64,000 nt of DNA from Sphingomonas folli (GCF_019429525.1 NZ_JAHXZL010000003.1:186001-250000), one strand, 5' to 3'. Positions 16,051 to 25,160 are shown, counted from the stretch's first letter. The notes: generated from the sequence alone by a model not told the origin. A program made the numbers and translations.

Positions 16051-17544
16051 ATGGACAGGACCTCTCTTCTGGCGCAGGTGCGCGAGGCCGATCGGCTCGA
16101 CAAGCTGAAGAGCTTCTCGATCATCGACACGCCCGGGGAGCATGAGTTCGACTCGATCGTACTGCTCGCGCAGCGCCTGCTGAACGTGCCGATCGCGCTG
16201 GTGTCGCTGCTGGACGACACGCGTCAGTGGTTCAAGGCGCGCTGCGGCATCGGCGTGACGGAGACCGGTCGAGGCGAGGCGCTGTGTTCCCACGCGATCC
16301 ACGTCGACGACATGATGGTCGTCGAGGACGCGCTGCAGGACCAGCGCTTCGTCGACAACGCTCTCGTCCTCGGCCCCCCTTACCTGCGCTTCTACGCGGG
16401 CGTGCCGCTCCGCCCCTCCGCGCCGGGCCACTCGGACGATCTCGCCGGGATCGGTACCCTGTGCGTGATCGACACCGCGCCGCGCCGCTTCACCGACGAC
16501 GATCGCGCGGTGCTGCGGCAGCTGGCGGCGCTCGTCAGCGCGCTGATCAGCGCGCGGTCCAGCGCCGCGACCGCGATGCGGCTGTCGCAGGAGGCGCAGC
16601 GTCACGCCGAGATGCTGGAACGCCAGCAGCTCCAGCTGGGTCAGGCCGAGCGGATGGCGGGTTTGGGCTCGTGGCGGCTCGATCTCGCCGACATGAGCCT
16701 CCACTGGTCGGACCAGGTCTATGCCATCTACGGCGTTCCCCTGGGTCAGATGCCGTCGATCGAGGAAGGGCTGAGCTTCTACCCGCAGGAGCGGCGCGCG
16801 GAGTTCAAGGCGCTCATCGAGCGCGCCGCGTCCACCGGCGAGTCGTTCGATCTCGAGAGCGACTTCCGGACCGCGGACGGCCGCGATCGGCGAGTCCGCT
16901 CGATCGGCGAGGCGCAGCTGCACGAGGGGCGGCCGACCGCGCTCATCGGCGTCTTCCAGGACGTGACCGATCGCCACGCGCGCGAGCAGACGCTGCGGCT
17001 CAGCGCCGACACCGATCGCCTGACGGGGCTGCCCAACCGCAGCTGTTTCGAGCAGCGACTGGGCGAGACCTTCGCGCGCGCGCGCGGGCGGGCGGAGCCG
17101 CTGTGTCTGCTCCTGCTCGATCTGGACGGCTTCAAGGACGTGAACGACACCTTCGGGCACGCCGCCGGCGACGAGGTGCTGCGCGTGATGGCCGATCGCC
17201 TGCGCCGCATCACCGCGCCGAACGCCTTCGCCGCCCGGCTCGGCGGGGACGAGTTCGTGGTGTTGCTGACCCGACCGCGCGATTGCGCGCGGGCCGAGGA
17301 GGCGATCCTCTCCCTTCTCCAGTCGCTTCGCCATCTCGTGGACAAGGATGGGCAACGGCGCGGCGTGTCGGCGACTGTCGGCGCGGCCTTCCTCGACGAC
17401 GACATCGTCGAGCCGAGCGAGCTGACGCATCGCGCCGACCTCGCGCTCTACGAGGCCAAGCGCGTGCAGCGCGGGACCGGCCAGATCCACGGCGCGAAGC
17501 GCCCGGTGACGCTCGGGGCGGCGCTGCACGCGGCGCGCGGCTGA
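16051..17544 (+). CDS. GAF-PAS diguanylate cyclase
   Basis: This 497-residue soluble c-di-GMP synthase has an N-terminal GAF domain at about 20-170 (LVSLLDDTRQWFKARCGIG, the type often seen in sphingomonad signalling proteins) and a PAS/PAC domain at about 205-320 (AGLGSWRLDLADMSLHWSD, ending IGVFQDVTDRHARE). A GGDEF domain follows at about 330-485 with TDRLTGLPNRSCFE and the intact active-site LGGDEF. No RxxD inhibitory site is visible just before GGDEF. Start: ATG with AAGGATG upstream. The GAF domain closely resembles that of the hybrid kinase at 42605. Confidence 0.9.
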   Translation: MDRTSLLAQVREADRLDKLKSFSIIDTPGEHEFDSIVLLAQRLLNVPIALVSLLDDTRQWFKARCGIGVTETGRGEALCSHAIHVDDMMVVEDALQDQRFVDNALVLGPPYLRFYAGVPLRPSAPGHSDDLAGIGTLCVIDTAPRRFTDDDRAVLRQLAALVSALISARSSAATAMRLSQEAQRHAEMLERQQLQLGQAERMAGLGSWRLDLADMSLHWSDQVYAIYGVPLGQMPSIEEGLSFYPQERRAEFKALIERAASTGESFDLESDFRTADGRDRRVRSIGEAQLHEGRPTALIGVFQDVTDRHAREQTLRLSADTDRLTGLPNRSCFEQRLGETFARARGRAEPLCLLLLDLDGFKDVNDTFGHAAGDEVLRVMADRLRRITAPNAFAARLGGDEFVVLLTRPRDCARAEEAILSLLQSLRHLVDKDGQRRGVSATVGAAFLDDDIVEPSELTHRADLALYEAKRVQRGTGQIHGAKRPVTLGAALHAARG

Positions 17545-17742
17545 GGCACGCGACGATCCCTCCCCACGAGCGCGCGGCGCTTGCTCGGCGACGACGCGCG
17601 TCCTGAGGCTCCGCGCTGACTCTGGCGAGCGATCGCGTCGCGTCCCGCGCCAGTGCTGATCGTTCGCGACGGAATGTCGCCGCTGCCGCGTTGAAGTCAG
17701 CGGCCGCTCAATCCCCGGCGGTGACTCTCGTCAGGAGAAGGT

Positions 17743-17967
17743 ATGAAGCTGATGATCCTCGCGGCCGCCGCGGCCGGCATGGTCATGGTCGCCGCACCGC
17801 CGGCGGCCGAGGCCCGACAGGGTTGCGGCCGCGGCTTCCACCGCGGGCCGGCGGGCGCGTGCCGCCCCAACGTCCGGGGCGCTTACTATCGCGGCTTCGG
17901 CTATTGGGACGGCCACCGCTACTGGAAGAGCCGCTACCGCCATCGTGGCGGCTGGCGCTACCGCTGA
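17743..17967 (+). CDS. Small secreted protein with GCG/CRPN motif
   Basis: This 74-residue protein has a signal peptide ending near PPAAEA, then GCGRGFHRGPAGACRPN, a motif typical of small exported alphaproteobacterial proteins, and a Tyr/Arg/Gly/Trp-rich tail. The paired Cys may form a disulphide. Function unknown. A good AGGAGAAGG Shine-Dalgarno lies upstream. Confidence 0.8.
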   Translation: MKLMILAAAAAGMVMVAAPPAAEARQGCGRGFHRGPAGACRPNVRGAYYRGFGYWDGHRYWKSRYRHRGGWRYR

Positions 17968-18031
17968 GGCCTAACCGCGGGCGCGGCATCGCCGTCGCGC
18001 CCGCCCGCCCGCACCATCGCGAGGACCCAGG

Positions 18032-18295
18032 ATGACCCGATTATCGCTCTTCGCCGCTACCGCGATGCTCCTTCTCTCCGCCAGCGCCTGCACCACGCGC
18101 GCGGACGTGCGACGCGCCCGGCTCGACCTGCAGGACGCGCGCCGCGACGCGCGCGACGCGGACCGCTACGGCGACGCCGCCGACCGGCGGCAGGCCCGCG
18201 ACGAGCAGCGCGAGGCACGACGCGACCTGCGCCGCACGCGGCGCGCCTATGAGGACGATCATCGCTGCGGCCCGCGCTACGGGCGTCCGTGCTGA
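18032..18295 (+). CDS. Small helical lipoprotein
   Basis: This 87-residue protein has a lipoprotein signal (LLLSASAC, acylated Cys about residue 20) and a highly charged Arg/Asp/Ala helix with a heptad-like pattern (ARLDLQDARRDARDADR), ending CGPRYGRPC. It probably lines the periplasmic face of a membrane as a coiled coil. No family recognised. Its stop overlaps the next gene (TGATG). Confidence 0.75.
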   Translation: MTRLSLFAATAMLLLSASACTTRADVRRARLDLQDARRDARDADRYGDAADRRQARDEQREARRDLRRTRRAYEDDHRCGPRYGRPC

Positions 18296-18558
18296 TGGTC
18301 GCGCTCGCCGCGCGACAGGCGCGACGGCTCCCGCTCGACGGTGACGGCGACGGTCGCGAAGGGCGCGCCGAGTCCCACGCCGGCGAGACGTCGCGCCGGC
18401 GCGGTCCGGGAACGCGCCTCGCCGCGCTCGACCGCGCCGGGCGCCGCGCCGCCGTGGCGCGATGCTCCGCACCGCTGGACTCCGACGGCGACGGCATGCT
18501 CTCCTCGGCCGAGCGGGCGCGCCGCGCCGGCACGGCGGAGGCGCCTCGCTCGAACTGA
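18295..18558 (+). CDS. EF-hand-like small protein
   Basis: This 87-residue protein has two Asp-rich loops, LDGDGDG near residue 15 and LDSDGDGMLSSAE near residue 63. The second matches an EF-hand calcium-binding loop followed by its exiting helix. No signal peptide is seen from the ATG at 18295, although EF-hand proteins beside sigma/anti-sigma sets are often exported, so the start is uncertain or the N-terminus has decayed. It overlaps the lipoprotein stop and precedes the sigma factor by 31 bp. Confidence 0.55.
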   Translation: MVALAARQARRLPLDGDGDGREGRAESHAGETSRRRGPGTRLAALDRAGRRAAVARCSAPLDSDGDGMLSSAERARRAGTAEAPRSN

Positions 18559-18589
18559 CGGCGGGCGCCGATGACGACGGGGTTCGCGA

Positions 18590-19147
18590 TTGAGCGATCA
18601 CGATCCGGACGCGGCCCTGGTGGCGCGCGTGGGGCGCGGCGACCGTGCCGCGGCGCGGCTGCTGATCACCGCCAAGCTGCCGCGCGTGCTCGCCTTGGCG
18701 ACGCGGCTGCTGCGCGATCGCGGCGCCGCCGAGGAGGTCGCGCAGGAGACGTTCCTGCGCGCGTGGCGCGGCGCGGGCGACTGGCGGACGGGGCGAGCGC
18801 GCTACGACACGTGGCTCCACACGGTGGTGCTCAACCTCTGCCGCGACCGGCTGCGCCGGCGTCGCGAGCTGACCGGCGAGCCGGTGCCCGACCGCGCCGA
18901 CCCCACGCCCGACGCCGAGCAGACGCTGCTGACCGCGGAGCGCGCGCGGCGCGTCGCGGACGCGATCGCGGCGTTGCCCGAGCGCCAGCGCGAGGCCATC
19001 GTGCTGGTCCATTATCAGGACCTCAGCGGCGCGGAGGCGGCCGCCGCGCTGGAGGTGAGCGTCGAGGCGCTGGAGTCGCTGCTGGCGCGCGCGCGGCGCA
19101 CGCTGCGCGCGCGGTTCGCCGCGGAACAGGAGGCGGAGCGTGACTGA
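18590..19147 (+). CDS. ECF RNA polymerase sigma factor
   Basis: This 185-residue group 4 sigma factor has region 2 (ARLLITAKLPRVLALATRLL, then AEEVAQETFLRAWRG) and region 4 (ALPERQREAIVLVHYQDLSG, with a helix-turn-helix AEAAAALEVSVEALESLLARARR). It starts at TTG 18590; no better start fits region 1/2. The stop overlaps the GTG of the probable anti-sigma gene, and a periplasmic sensor gene follows. This resembles CnrH/CnrY/CnrX-type metal or envelope-stress circuits. Confidence 0.88.
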   Translation: MSDHDPDAALVARVGRGDRAAARLLITAKLPRVLALATRLLRDRGAAEEVAQETFLRAWRGAGDWRTGRARYDTWLHTVVLNLCRDRLRRRRELTGEPVPDRADPTPDAEQTLLTAERARRVADAIAALPERQREAIVLVHYQDLSGAEAAAALEVSVEALESLLARARRTLRARFAAEQEAERD

Positions 19148-19544
19148 TCCACGGGTGGCCGAGCGCTATCGCGCGCTCGCCGAGGTCTATGGCGGCACGA
19201 TCGCGCGCTGGCCCGCCGCGGAGCGTGCCGCGGCGGCGCGCTGGGCGACGACGCCGGACGGCGCGCGCGCGCTGGCCCAGGCCGAGAAGCTCGACCGGCA
19301 CCTCGATCTCTGGTCGATCGCGATCGCGCCCGAGGCCGTGGCGAGCCGGATCGCGGCGCGCGCGCCCGCGCCGTCCGTGCTCATGCGGGCGCGCTGGTGG
19401 TGGTCGGGCCTCGGGATCGCCGCCGCGCTGGCCGGGGCGGTCGCCGGCACCGCGGGCGCGGCGTTCGTCGGCGCGCCGCGCGACCTCGTCGTCGAGGGCG
19501 GCACCGCGTTCGGCGAACTCGGCCTCGCGGAGGAGGGATCGTGA
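19140..19544 (+). CDS. Probable membrane anti-sigma factor
   Basis: This 134-residue protein has a cytosolic N-terminal helical region of about 80 residues (RYRALAEVYGGTIARWPAAE), one transmembrane segment (GLGIAAALAGAVAGTAGAAFVG) and a short periplasmic tail. It is not a clear zinc-binding anti-sigma: no HxxxCxxC is present. The assignment rests on its overlap with the sigma gene and this topology. Starts at GTG. Confidence 0.7.
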   Translation: MTDPRVAERYRALAEVYGGTIARWPAAERAAAARWATTPDGARALAQAEKLDRHLDLWSIAIAPEAVASRIAARAPAPSVLMRARWWWSGLGIAAALAGAVAGTAGAAFVGAPRDLVVEGGTAFGELGLAEEGS

Positions 19545-19978
19545 ACCGCTGGCACGTCGGGCTGATCGTCTCACTGATCCTCAACCTGTTCCTCGCCGGC
19601 GCGCTCGCGGCGGGCTATGTCTCGCTGCGCTACGGACGCGGCATGATCGCCGCGGGTTCGCTCCGGATCGCCGGCGCCGAGCTGCCGCCGGACCAGCGGC
19701 GTGCCTATCGCGCCGCGCTCCGCGAGACCCGCCGCGCGATGCGGCCGACCGTGCTGGCCGCTCGGGAGGCCAAGGCGCAGGCGGCGGCGCTGCTCGCCCG
19801 TCCGCGCGTTGACCAAGCGGCGGTGCTGGCCGCGCTGGATCGCGCCCGCGTCGCGGACGCCGCGGTGCGCGCGGCGGTGGAGCGTCGCGCGGTCGCCTTC
19901 GCCGCCACGCTGCCGCCGGCACAGCGCGCGCGGTTGGCCGAGGCGATGCGGCGGCGCGCCGCCCGGGGGACACAGTAG
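19541..19978 (+). CDS. Periplasmic heavy-metal-sensor-like protein (CnrX/CpxP-type)
   Basis: This 145-residue protein has an N-terminal membrane anchor (VGLIVSLILNLFLAGALAAGY) and a helical periplasmic domain. LPPDQRRAYRAALRETRRAM and the C-terminal LPPAQRARLAEAMRRRA repeat the LTxxQ-like motif of the Metal_resist/CpxP families. It starts at GTG overlapping the anti-sigma stop. In CnrYXH systems such a protein senses metal and controls release of the sigma factor. That role is inferred here, and no metal-resistance gene is adjacent. Confidence 0.72.
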   Translation: MNRWHVGLIVSLILNLFLAGALAAGYVSLRYGRGMIAAGSLRIAGAELPPDQRRAYRAALRETRRAMRPTVLAAREAKAQAAALLARPRVDQAAVLAALDRARVADAAVRAAVERRAVAFAATLPPAQRARLAEAMRRRAARGTQ

Positions 19979-20063
19979 GCCGCGGCGGGACCGACGGATC
20001 GTTCTCGGCGAGGATAGCGTCGGCCCCACGCCACCTTGCGTGACGAACGGGACGCCCTGCTGT

Positions 20064-20081
20064 ACCATCCAAGTGGATGGT
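20064..20081. promoter_or_regulatory. Palindromic operator before CopG gene
   Basis: ACCATCC-AAGT-GGATGGT is a perfect 7-bp inverted repeat ending 11 bp before the CopG-family GTG start and overlapping its leader. Ribbon-helix-helix proteins usually autoregulate from such dyads, so this is probably its own operator. Confidence 0.6.
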
Positions 20082-20092
20082 GGAGCGAGAAC

Positions 20093-20500
20093 GTGCCGCA
20101 GCAGGTGACCAAGGCGCCGGACCGCGAGAAGATCACGATCAATCTCGGCTACGTCGATCTCGGCCAGGTTGACCTGCTCGTCCGGGAAGGCTTCTACAGC
20201 AACCGGACGGATTTCATCCGCACGGCCATCCGGCACCAGCTGGAGCGGCATGGCGAGGCGGCGCGTGAATCGGTCAGGCGGCGGCAGCTCCAGCTCGGCC
20301 TGTGCCACTTCTCGGCCCATGATCTAGAAGCGGCGCGCGCCGCGGGTGAGGTCCTGGACATCCGCGTGCTGGGCCTGGCCACCATCGCGTCCGACGTCAC
20401 CCCCGAGCTCGCGCGCGCGGCCATCGGCTCGCTGACCGTGCTGGGCGCGCTCCACGGCGACCCCGCGGTCAAGGCCGCGCTGGCCGATCGCATCGCCTGA
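20093..20500 (+). CDS. CopG-type ribbon-helix-helix regulator
   Basis: This 135-residue regulator has a ribbon-helix-helix domain at about 8-50: beta strand KITINLGYVDLGQVDLLV followed by GFYSNRTDFIRTAIRHQLERH. The C-terminal part (DIRVLGLATIASDVTPELAR) is of the type found in sphingomonad regulators located before PHB-depolymerase-like esterases. I start it at GTG 20093 with GGAG upstream, since the earlier in-frame GTG would place the palindrome inside the coding region. The esterase it presumably controlled survives only as fragments immediately downstream. Confidence 0.8.
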   Translation: MPQQVTKAPDREKITINLGYVDLGQVDLLVREGFYSNRTDFIRTAIRHQLERHGEAARESVRRRQLQLGLCHFSAHDLEAARAAGEVLDIRVLGLATIASDVTPELARAAIGSLTVLGALHGDPAVKAALADRIA

Positions 20501-20514
20501 GACGGAGAGCGCCC

Positions 20515-20935
20515 ATGACCTTACAGACTGTGATGGCGGAGGCGCTTCAGCGGACCCGGTCCGGCGACCTGATGGGGGCGACGGCGCTGATCCGCGGAGC
20601 GGTGGGCGGCGGCGCGGATCCAGCGCCGGTCGTCGAGCCGCGCGATCTCATCATCGATCTCGAGCGCGCTCGTGCCGCGGCCGAGCCCCAGCGTGGGGAA
20701 CTGCCGCGGGCTGGCGGACGAACTCGGCGTCCTGGTCGCCTATCCACGTCAGACCCAGGCACTACACCCGTTCGGCCAGATCCCGACCTACGAGGACGGC
20801 CCGCTCGTCCTGTTCGAGACCGGCGCGATCGTCCTTCACATCGGCGAACGACACGCCGGCCTCCTGCCCGCCGAGCCCGACGCGCGTGCGGTGGAGGGGG
20901 ATCGTGTCGCCGCCGTCGCGACGCTCGGCAGGTGA
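20515..20935 (+). pseudogene. Composite remnant: PHB-depolymerase-like esterase joined to GST
   Basis: Fourteen bases after the CopG gene an ATG opens MAEALQRTRSGDLMGATALI, the helical start typical of PHB-depolymerase-family esterases. That frame soon degenerates. In another frame from about 20700, LADELGVLVAYPRQTQ reproduces the esterase segment that follows HGCTQ. It is fused abruptly to LHPFGQIPTYEDGPLVLFET and GAIVLHIGERHAGLLPAEPD, the N-terminal domain of a glutathione S-transferase, before a stop at 20935. Catalytic parts of both enzymes are missing. The pieces suggest at least two deletions that joined neighbouring genes. Confidence 0.75.
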
Positions 20936-20972
20936 GGACCCTCCCGCGACGCGCCAGCCACGGCTTTGTCGC

Positions 20973-21236
20973 TCACAGGCCGAAGCCGTCGCTGTTCTGC
21001 CCGCGCCGCCGCACGCGAGCGGCACGGACCGCGGTCGCGGTATGATAATGGCCGCGCCGCTCGGCGCGGAACACCTGTGCGACGCGCTTGCCGTGGACCA
21101 TCAGCGGCAGCCCGAGGAGCGCCACGACGAAGAGCGGCACCATCAGCGGCGAACGGTCCAGAGCGAGGCAGGCGGCGCATGCGCCGACGAACAGCGCGAG
21201 GCCGGTGGCTCTCCACGCGAGGTCGCGACGGGTCAC
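20973..21236 (-). CDS. Small two-helix membrane protein
   Basis: This 87-residue protein has two hydrophobic segments (ATGLALFVGACAACLAL and LMVPLFVVALLGLPLMV) and a basic C-terminal tail containing HGKRVAQVFRAERRGHYHT. It starts at GTG 21236, overlapping the methyltransferase stop (GTGA), so the two are translationally coupled. Family not recognised. Confidence 0.65.
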   Translation of the reverse strand: MTRRDLAWRATGLALFVGACAACLALDRSPLMVPLFVVALLGLPLMVHGKRVAQVFRAERRGHYHTATAVRAARVRRRGQNSDGFGL

Positions 21237-21751
21237 GGGAACACGCCTCTGATCGACGCCGCGGCAGGGTCGCCGACCACGCGGTCGCCCGCCGCCGAGA
21301 GCAGCGCGCCGAGGCCCGCGCGATGATCGTCGCGCGAGGTGCCGTGCCACAGCACGATATCGGCCGGAAAAACCGCTTCCTGCGCGAGCGCCTGCGCCAT
21401 GTCGACCTGGTCGAAGGTGAGGCCGATCGCGCGATCACGCAGCATGCCCGCGGCTGACCGCGCCCGCGCGATCATCGCCGGTGAGCCGTCGATGCCGCGC
21501 GCCTCGATCGCGGTGAAGCCGAGGGCGCGCGCCTCGCGCGCTGCCTCGATCAGCAAGGCGCCGCTGCCGCAATCGGCATCGACGATCCGCACGGAGCAGC
21601 GGTGCCGCTGGCGGAGGTCGGCGAGCGCCGCGAGCAGCGGCAGCCAGCGCGGGTCGTCGCGGACCGTGTGCGGGCCAGACACCACCCAGTCGCGCGCCGG
21701 GCGGGGATCATCGATGGCCGACATGCCGGCCTTCCTCATCGTCGCTGTCAT
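21233..21751 (-). CDS. Small class I SAM-dependent methyltransferase
   Basis: This 172-residue methyltransferase-like protein has the SAM-binding motif VRIVDADCGSGALLIEAARE and an acidic loop EARGIDGSPAMIARARS, then FDQVDMAQALAQ, which matches the adenine-binding region, and ADIVLWHG after it. The C-terminal half of a normal fold is short. Substrate unknown. Strong GAGGAG Shine-Dalgarno. It sits between a small soluble protein and a small membrane protein in a three-gene operon. Confidence 0.78.
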   Translation of the reverse strand: MTATMRKAGMSAIDDPRPARDWVVSGPHTVRDDPRWLPLLAALADLRQRHRCSVRIVDADCGSGALLIEAAREARALGFTAIEARGIDGSPAMIARARSAAGMLRDRAIGLTFDQVDMAQALAQEAVFPADIVLWHGTSRDDHRAGLGALLSAAGDRVVGDPAAASIRGVFP

Positions 21752-21762
21752 GCTGGATCTCC

Positions 21763-21996
21763 TCAGGCCGCGAGCATCAGCGCGCGCTCGCCGGCCGCGT
21801 CGGGGTCGAACGGCATGGCGGGGTCGATGGCACGCCCGGCGTGCGCGAAGCTCCGTGCGGCGGGCTGCGAGACGAGGCGGCGGTCGCGTTTGCCCGCGTC
21901 ATCACGGACGCGCCGTTGGTCGACGTGATCCTGGCCGACGCGGATGACCGGCGCGCGTTCGTCGGGCTGCGCGGGAGCTTCGGACGACATGATCAT
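21763..21996 (-). CDS. Small hypothetical protein
   Basis: This 77-residue hydrophilic protein was not recognised. It is Arg/Asp/Ala-rich with a C-terminal IDPAMPFDPDAAGERALMLAA. It ends 11 bp before the methyltransferase start and has an AAGG upstream of its ATG, suggesting it leads that operon. Composition alone does not exclude a chance frame. Confidence 0.45.
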   Translation of the reverse strand: MIMSSEAPAQPDERAPVIRVGQDHVDQRRVRDDAGKRDRRLVSQPAARSFAHAGRAIDPAMPFDPDAAGERALMLAA

Positions 21997-22619
21997 GGCT
22001 GATGCCTTCGATGAACGGGCATCGCGTACCCGCCGAGATCAGCTACGCGCCCTCCCATAGTCTTTCGAGATCGATCCCCGGGATCGGCATAGTGGCGACA
22101 TAGAGGTGCCGACGACTCGTCGCATGTGGTCGCTCGCTCGCCGAGGGACCGTCAGGCACGGGCCGAGCGAATCCGGGTCAGCCCCTTGGGGAGCGCGGCC
22201 CGGGCGGCGGACAGACGCGCGAACCGTGGGTCGGACGCGAGCCCGTCTCCACGCGACGCATCGCCGCCCTCGCGAGCCGCCGACCAGCGGTCGACGGCGG
22301 CTTGTCTCAAGACGACACAGGTGCGTCTCGACGTGGGACATCAACCTAGCAGGGGAAGGAGGCCGCGTTTATCTTGCGTGACGGATCCGACGACGTCCGT
22401 GGTGCAACGATGAACGATGCCGCCTTCTTCCTCGAATTGGCCGAGCATCTGAGAGACCTGATCGTCGAACATTCCGTCCGCGTCGCCGCTTGGTTCCGCG
22501 CATAGTCTCGCCGTGCAGGCCTCGCCTGTCCCGGCATTCGCCGCAGCGACAGCCCGGCCCTTTTTCTGCAGGCGCGTCACTCCAGGCGTAGCCGCGCGCG
22601 GGAAAAGCGGTGCGCTCGT
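21997..22619. other. Gene-poor stretch
   Basis: No convincing gene was found here. The short palindrome CGATCCCCGGGATCG lies near 22070. A 31-residue frame at 22410-22505 (starting MNDAAFFLELAEHLRDLIV) reads naturally but lacks a clear ribosome-binding site. The remnant of a sigma factor begins to its right. Confidence 0.4.
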
Positions 22620-22740
22620 GTCGAGCGGCAGGTCCTGGGTGAGGTCCTCCGCCAGCGAGGGGTCGCCCGGTCGCCGCGTGAGGAAAGCGATGAGCGGTAG
22701 CCGCAGGCCACGCGCTCGCGCGAGCGGGTCCTCATCGGAG
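22620..22740 (-). pseudogene. Remnant of FecI-type ECF sigma factor
   Basis: On the minus strand about 38 residues read DPLARARGLRLPLIAFLTRR and GDPSLAEDLTQDLPL. This is the start and region 2 helix of FecI-like sigma factors (usual form: AFLxRRxGDxxxAEDLxQExxLR). Beyond this the frame loses all similarity, and region 4 is absent. No FecR/TonB partner is adjacent. Confidence 0.5.
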
Positions 22741-22770
22741 AAGCTCGGTGATCGGTCCCCGATCCAGCCT

Positions 22771-25065
22771 CTAAGCGGCCAAGCTCGTCTCCAGCGACGC
22801 CACGAAGACATCCGACGCCATCGGCCGACCGATCAGATAGCCCTGTGCCATGTCGCAGCCCGCGTCGCGGAGCAGCGCGAGACAGCCGGGCTCCTCGATC
22901 CCCTCCGCCACCACCTTGAGCCCGAGCCCGTGCGCGAGGTCGATCGTCGAGCGTACCATCAGCGCGTCGGCCGGGTTGAGGTGCGCGTGCTGGACGAAGC
23001 TGCGGTCGATCTTGAGCTCGGACAGCGGCAGCTCGCGCAGATAGGTCAGCGTCGACTGGCCGGTGCCGTAATCGTCCATCGAGATCGCCACTCCTTTGGC
23101 GCGGAAGTGGCGCAGGTGCGCCGCGGCGCGCTCGGGGTCGGCCAGCGTGGCCGACTCGGTCACCTCGAAGATCAGCCGGTCGGCCGGCACCGCGCCCGAG
23201 TCGAGCAGCGCGTCGACCGCGGTGCTGAACGCCGGCTCGGCGATCAGCATCGCGGAGAGATTGATCGCGACCGAGACGTCGTGCCCCCGCGCGCGCCACG
23301 CAGCGAGGTCGGCGACCGCGCGCGCGAGCACGTGAAGCGTCAGCGCGGCGATACGGTCGGCCTGCTCGGCCAGCGGGATGAACAGGTCCGGCCGGATCAT
23401 CCCGCGCACGGGGTGGCGCCAACGCACCAGCGCCTCGGCGCTGGCGACGCGGTCGGTCGCGAGCGCGAGCTTGGGCTGGTAATGCACCTCGATCTCGCCG
23501 TTGGCGATCGCCTGGTCTAGCTCGCCCATCAGCACCAGCCGTCGCTCCAGCGCCTCGGCGTCGACGTGCGCGTGGCGCCAGAAGGCGCCCGCCGCGGCGG
23601 CGGCGTCGGCGGCGCGGGTCGCGCTCACCAGCCGGTCGTGGATCGTGCCCTCGCCCGCCGACACGCCGAGATGGACCGCGGCGTCGGCGCGGCGGCCGAG
23701 GATCTCGACGGGCTCGGTCAGCGTCGCGCGCAGCGCCGCCACCAGCGCCTCGACGTCGTCCCCCGCCGCCCCCACCGCGAGCAGCCGCTCGCCGACGCGG
23801 TAGACCGTGCCGCCCGCGGTGGCGCTCAGCCGGTCGGCGACGCGCAGCAGCAGGTCGTGCCCGGCGCGTTCGCCCAACAGCGTGACGAGCGCGTCGGCGT
23901 TGCCCAGCGACGCCACCAGGAGCGGCCGCGGCCCGGCACCGTCCCCGTCGTGGAGCAGCGCGCGGCGGTTGGGCAGGCCGGTGTCCTCGTCGACGCGGCG
24001 CTGGCGCTCGAAGCGGCGCGCGAGGTCGAGTGCGACGCGCGCCAGCCCCGCTGCGCCCACCAGCACCAGCGCCGGAGCGAGCGGGAAGACCGACTGCCAC
24101 GCCACCTGCGCCCACACCGACAGCGTGAACAAGATGATCGGGGCGACCAGCGCGAGCGCCGCCGCGCCCGCGCCGCGCCGCACCAGCAGCATCGGCGCGG
24201 CGAGCAGCAGCGCCATCAGCAGCGGCAGCGCACTGCCGCGCTCGCCCGGCACGCCCGCGAGCAGCGTCTCCGCGGCGAGCGCCTGCACCACCACGCCGGG
24301 GATCACGCCCCAGTGCGGCGTGGCGTAGCGGTCACCCATCTCGATCGCGGTGGCGCCGATCAGCACGTCGCGCCCGCGCACCGCGGCCGGGTCGAAGCGG
24401 CCGTCGCGCACCGCGACGAAGCTCAGCCGCGGCAGCCGCGCCGGGTCGATCCCGCCGTCGATCGGGAAGAAGCTGTCGGCCGCGCCCGAGCGATGCGCGA
24501 TCAGCGCGGAGAGCGACGGCCGCGGCGTGCCCGCGGTGACGGTGCCGAACGGCGCGCGGCGGACGATCCCGTCGGAGTCGGGCTGCATGCTGACCGAGGC
24601 GAGCGCGGCACCCGCGCGCAACGCGGGCAGCGGCAGCGAGTCGATCGTGCGCCGGTCGCCCGAGCGCGCGCGCTGCGCGAAGGTGGGCAGCGCGACCAGG
24701 CCGGGCGCACGCGTGATGGCCCGCGCCAGCGCGGCGTCGCCCGCGCCAGGGCCGGCCGAGGAGAAATCGACGTCGAAGGTGATCGACGCGGCGCCCGCGG
24801 CGCGGAGCCGGTCGACCGCGTGCGCGTAATGGTCGCGCGACCACGGCCACTCGCGGATCGCGGCGACGCTGGCGGCGTCCATCTCGACGACGACGACCTG
24901 CCCGCTCGGCGCGCGCACCCACGCCGCGGCACGCAGCGGGTCGAGCAGCCGGTCGATCCGCTCGCCGATCCCGCTGAGCGCGGTGAGCAGCGCCAGCGCG
25001 AGCGCGGCGGCGAGCGCGAGCGCACGGCGGTGGCGCAGCAGCGGTCGGACGCGGGGATTCAGCAT
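22771..25065 (-). CDS. CHASE2 - degenerate GGDEF - EAL phosphodiesterase
   Basis: This 764-residue membrane protein has a first transmembrane segment at about 14-32 and an extracytoplasmic CHASE2 domain to about 265 ([39 protein letters not shown]). Three transmembrane segments follow to about 340, then a GGDEF-like domain ([10 protein letters not shown]) and an EAL domain. The GGDEF active site is replaced by [11 protein letters not shown], so cyclase activity is probably lost. The EAL part keeps [47 protein letters not shown] and QGYLIGRP, so c-di-GMP hydrolysis is likely. It lies 256 bp after the TpsB transporter gene. CHASE2 often occurs with FecR proteins, as here. Confidence 0.9.
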   Translation of the reverse strand: MLNPRVRPLLRHRRALALAAALALALLTALSGIGERIDRLLDPLRAAAWVRAPSGQVVVVEMDAASVAAIREWPWSRDHYAHAVDRLRAAGAASITFDVDFSSAGPGAGDAALARAITRAPGLVALPTFAQRARSGDRRTIDSLPLPALRAGAALASVSMQPDSDGIVRRAPFGTVTAGTPRPSLSALIAHRSGAADSFFPIDGGIDPARLPRLSFVAVRDGRFDPAAVRGRDVLIGATAIEMGDRYATPHWGVIPGVVVQALAAETLLAGVPGERGSALPLLMALLLAAPMLLVRRGAGAAALALVAPIILFTLSVWAQVAWQSVFPLAPALVLVGAAGLARVALDLARRFERQRRVDEDTGLPNRRALLHDGDGAGPRPLLVASLGNADALVTLLGERAGHDLLLRVADRLSATAGGTVYRVGERLLAVGAAGDDVEALVAALRATLTEPVEILGRRADAAVHLGVSAGEGTIHDRLVSATRAADAAAAAGAFWRHAHVDAEALERRLVLMGELDQAIANGEIEVHYQPKLALATDRVASAEALVRWRHPVRGMIRPDLFIPLAEQADRIAALTLHVLARAVADLAAWRARGHDVSVAINLSAMLIAEPAFSTAVDALLDSGAVPADRLIFEVTESATLADPERAAAHLRHFRAKGVAISMDDYGTGQSTLTYLRELPLSELKIDRSFVQHAHLNPADALMVRSTIDLAHGLGLKVVAEGIEEPGCLALLRDAGCDMAQGYLIGRPMASDVFVASLETSLAA

Positions 25066-25160
25066 GCGAAGGGAGGCTGGCAGGTGATGGGAAGGGGCGC
25101 TCCCGTCCCGACCGCGAGAAGGGCAGCTTGACCTGAATCGTCGGCTTTCCCCCGCGCACC

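Noticed and set aside
22410..22505. 31-residue frame starting MNDAAFFLELAEHLRDLIV
   Set aside because: Natural-looking sequence but no ribosome-binding site or conserved context; not enough to call a gene.
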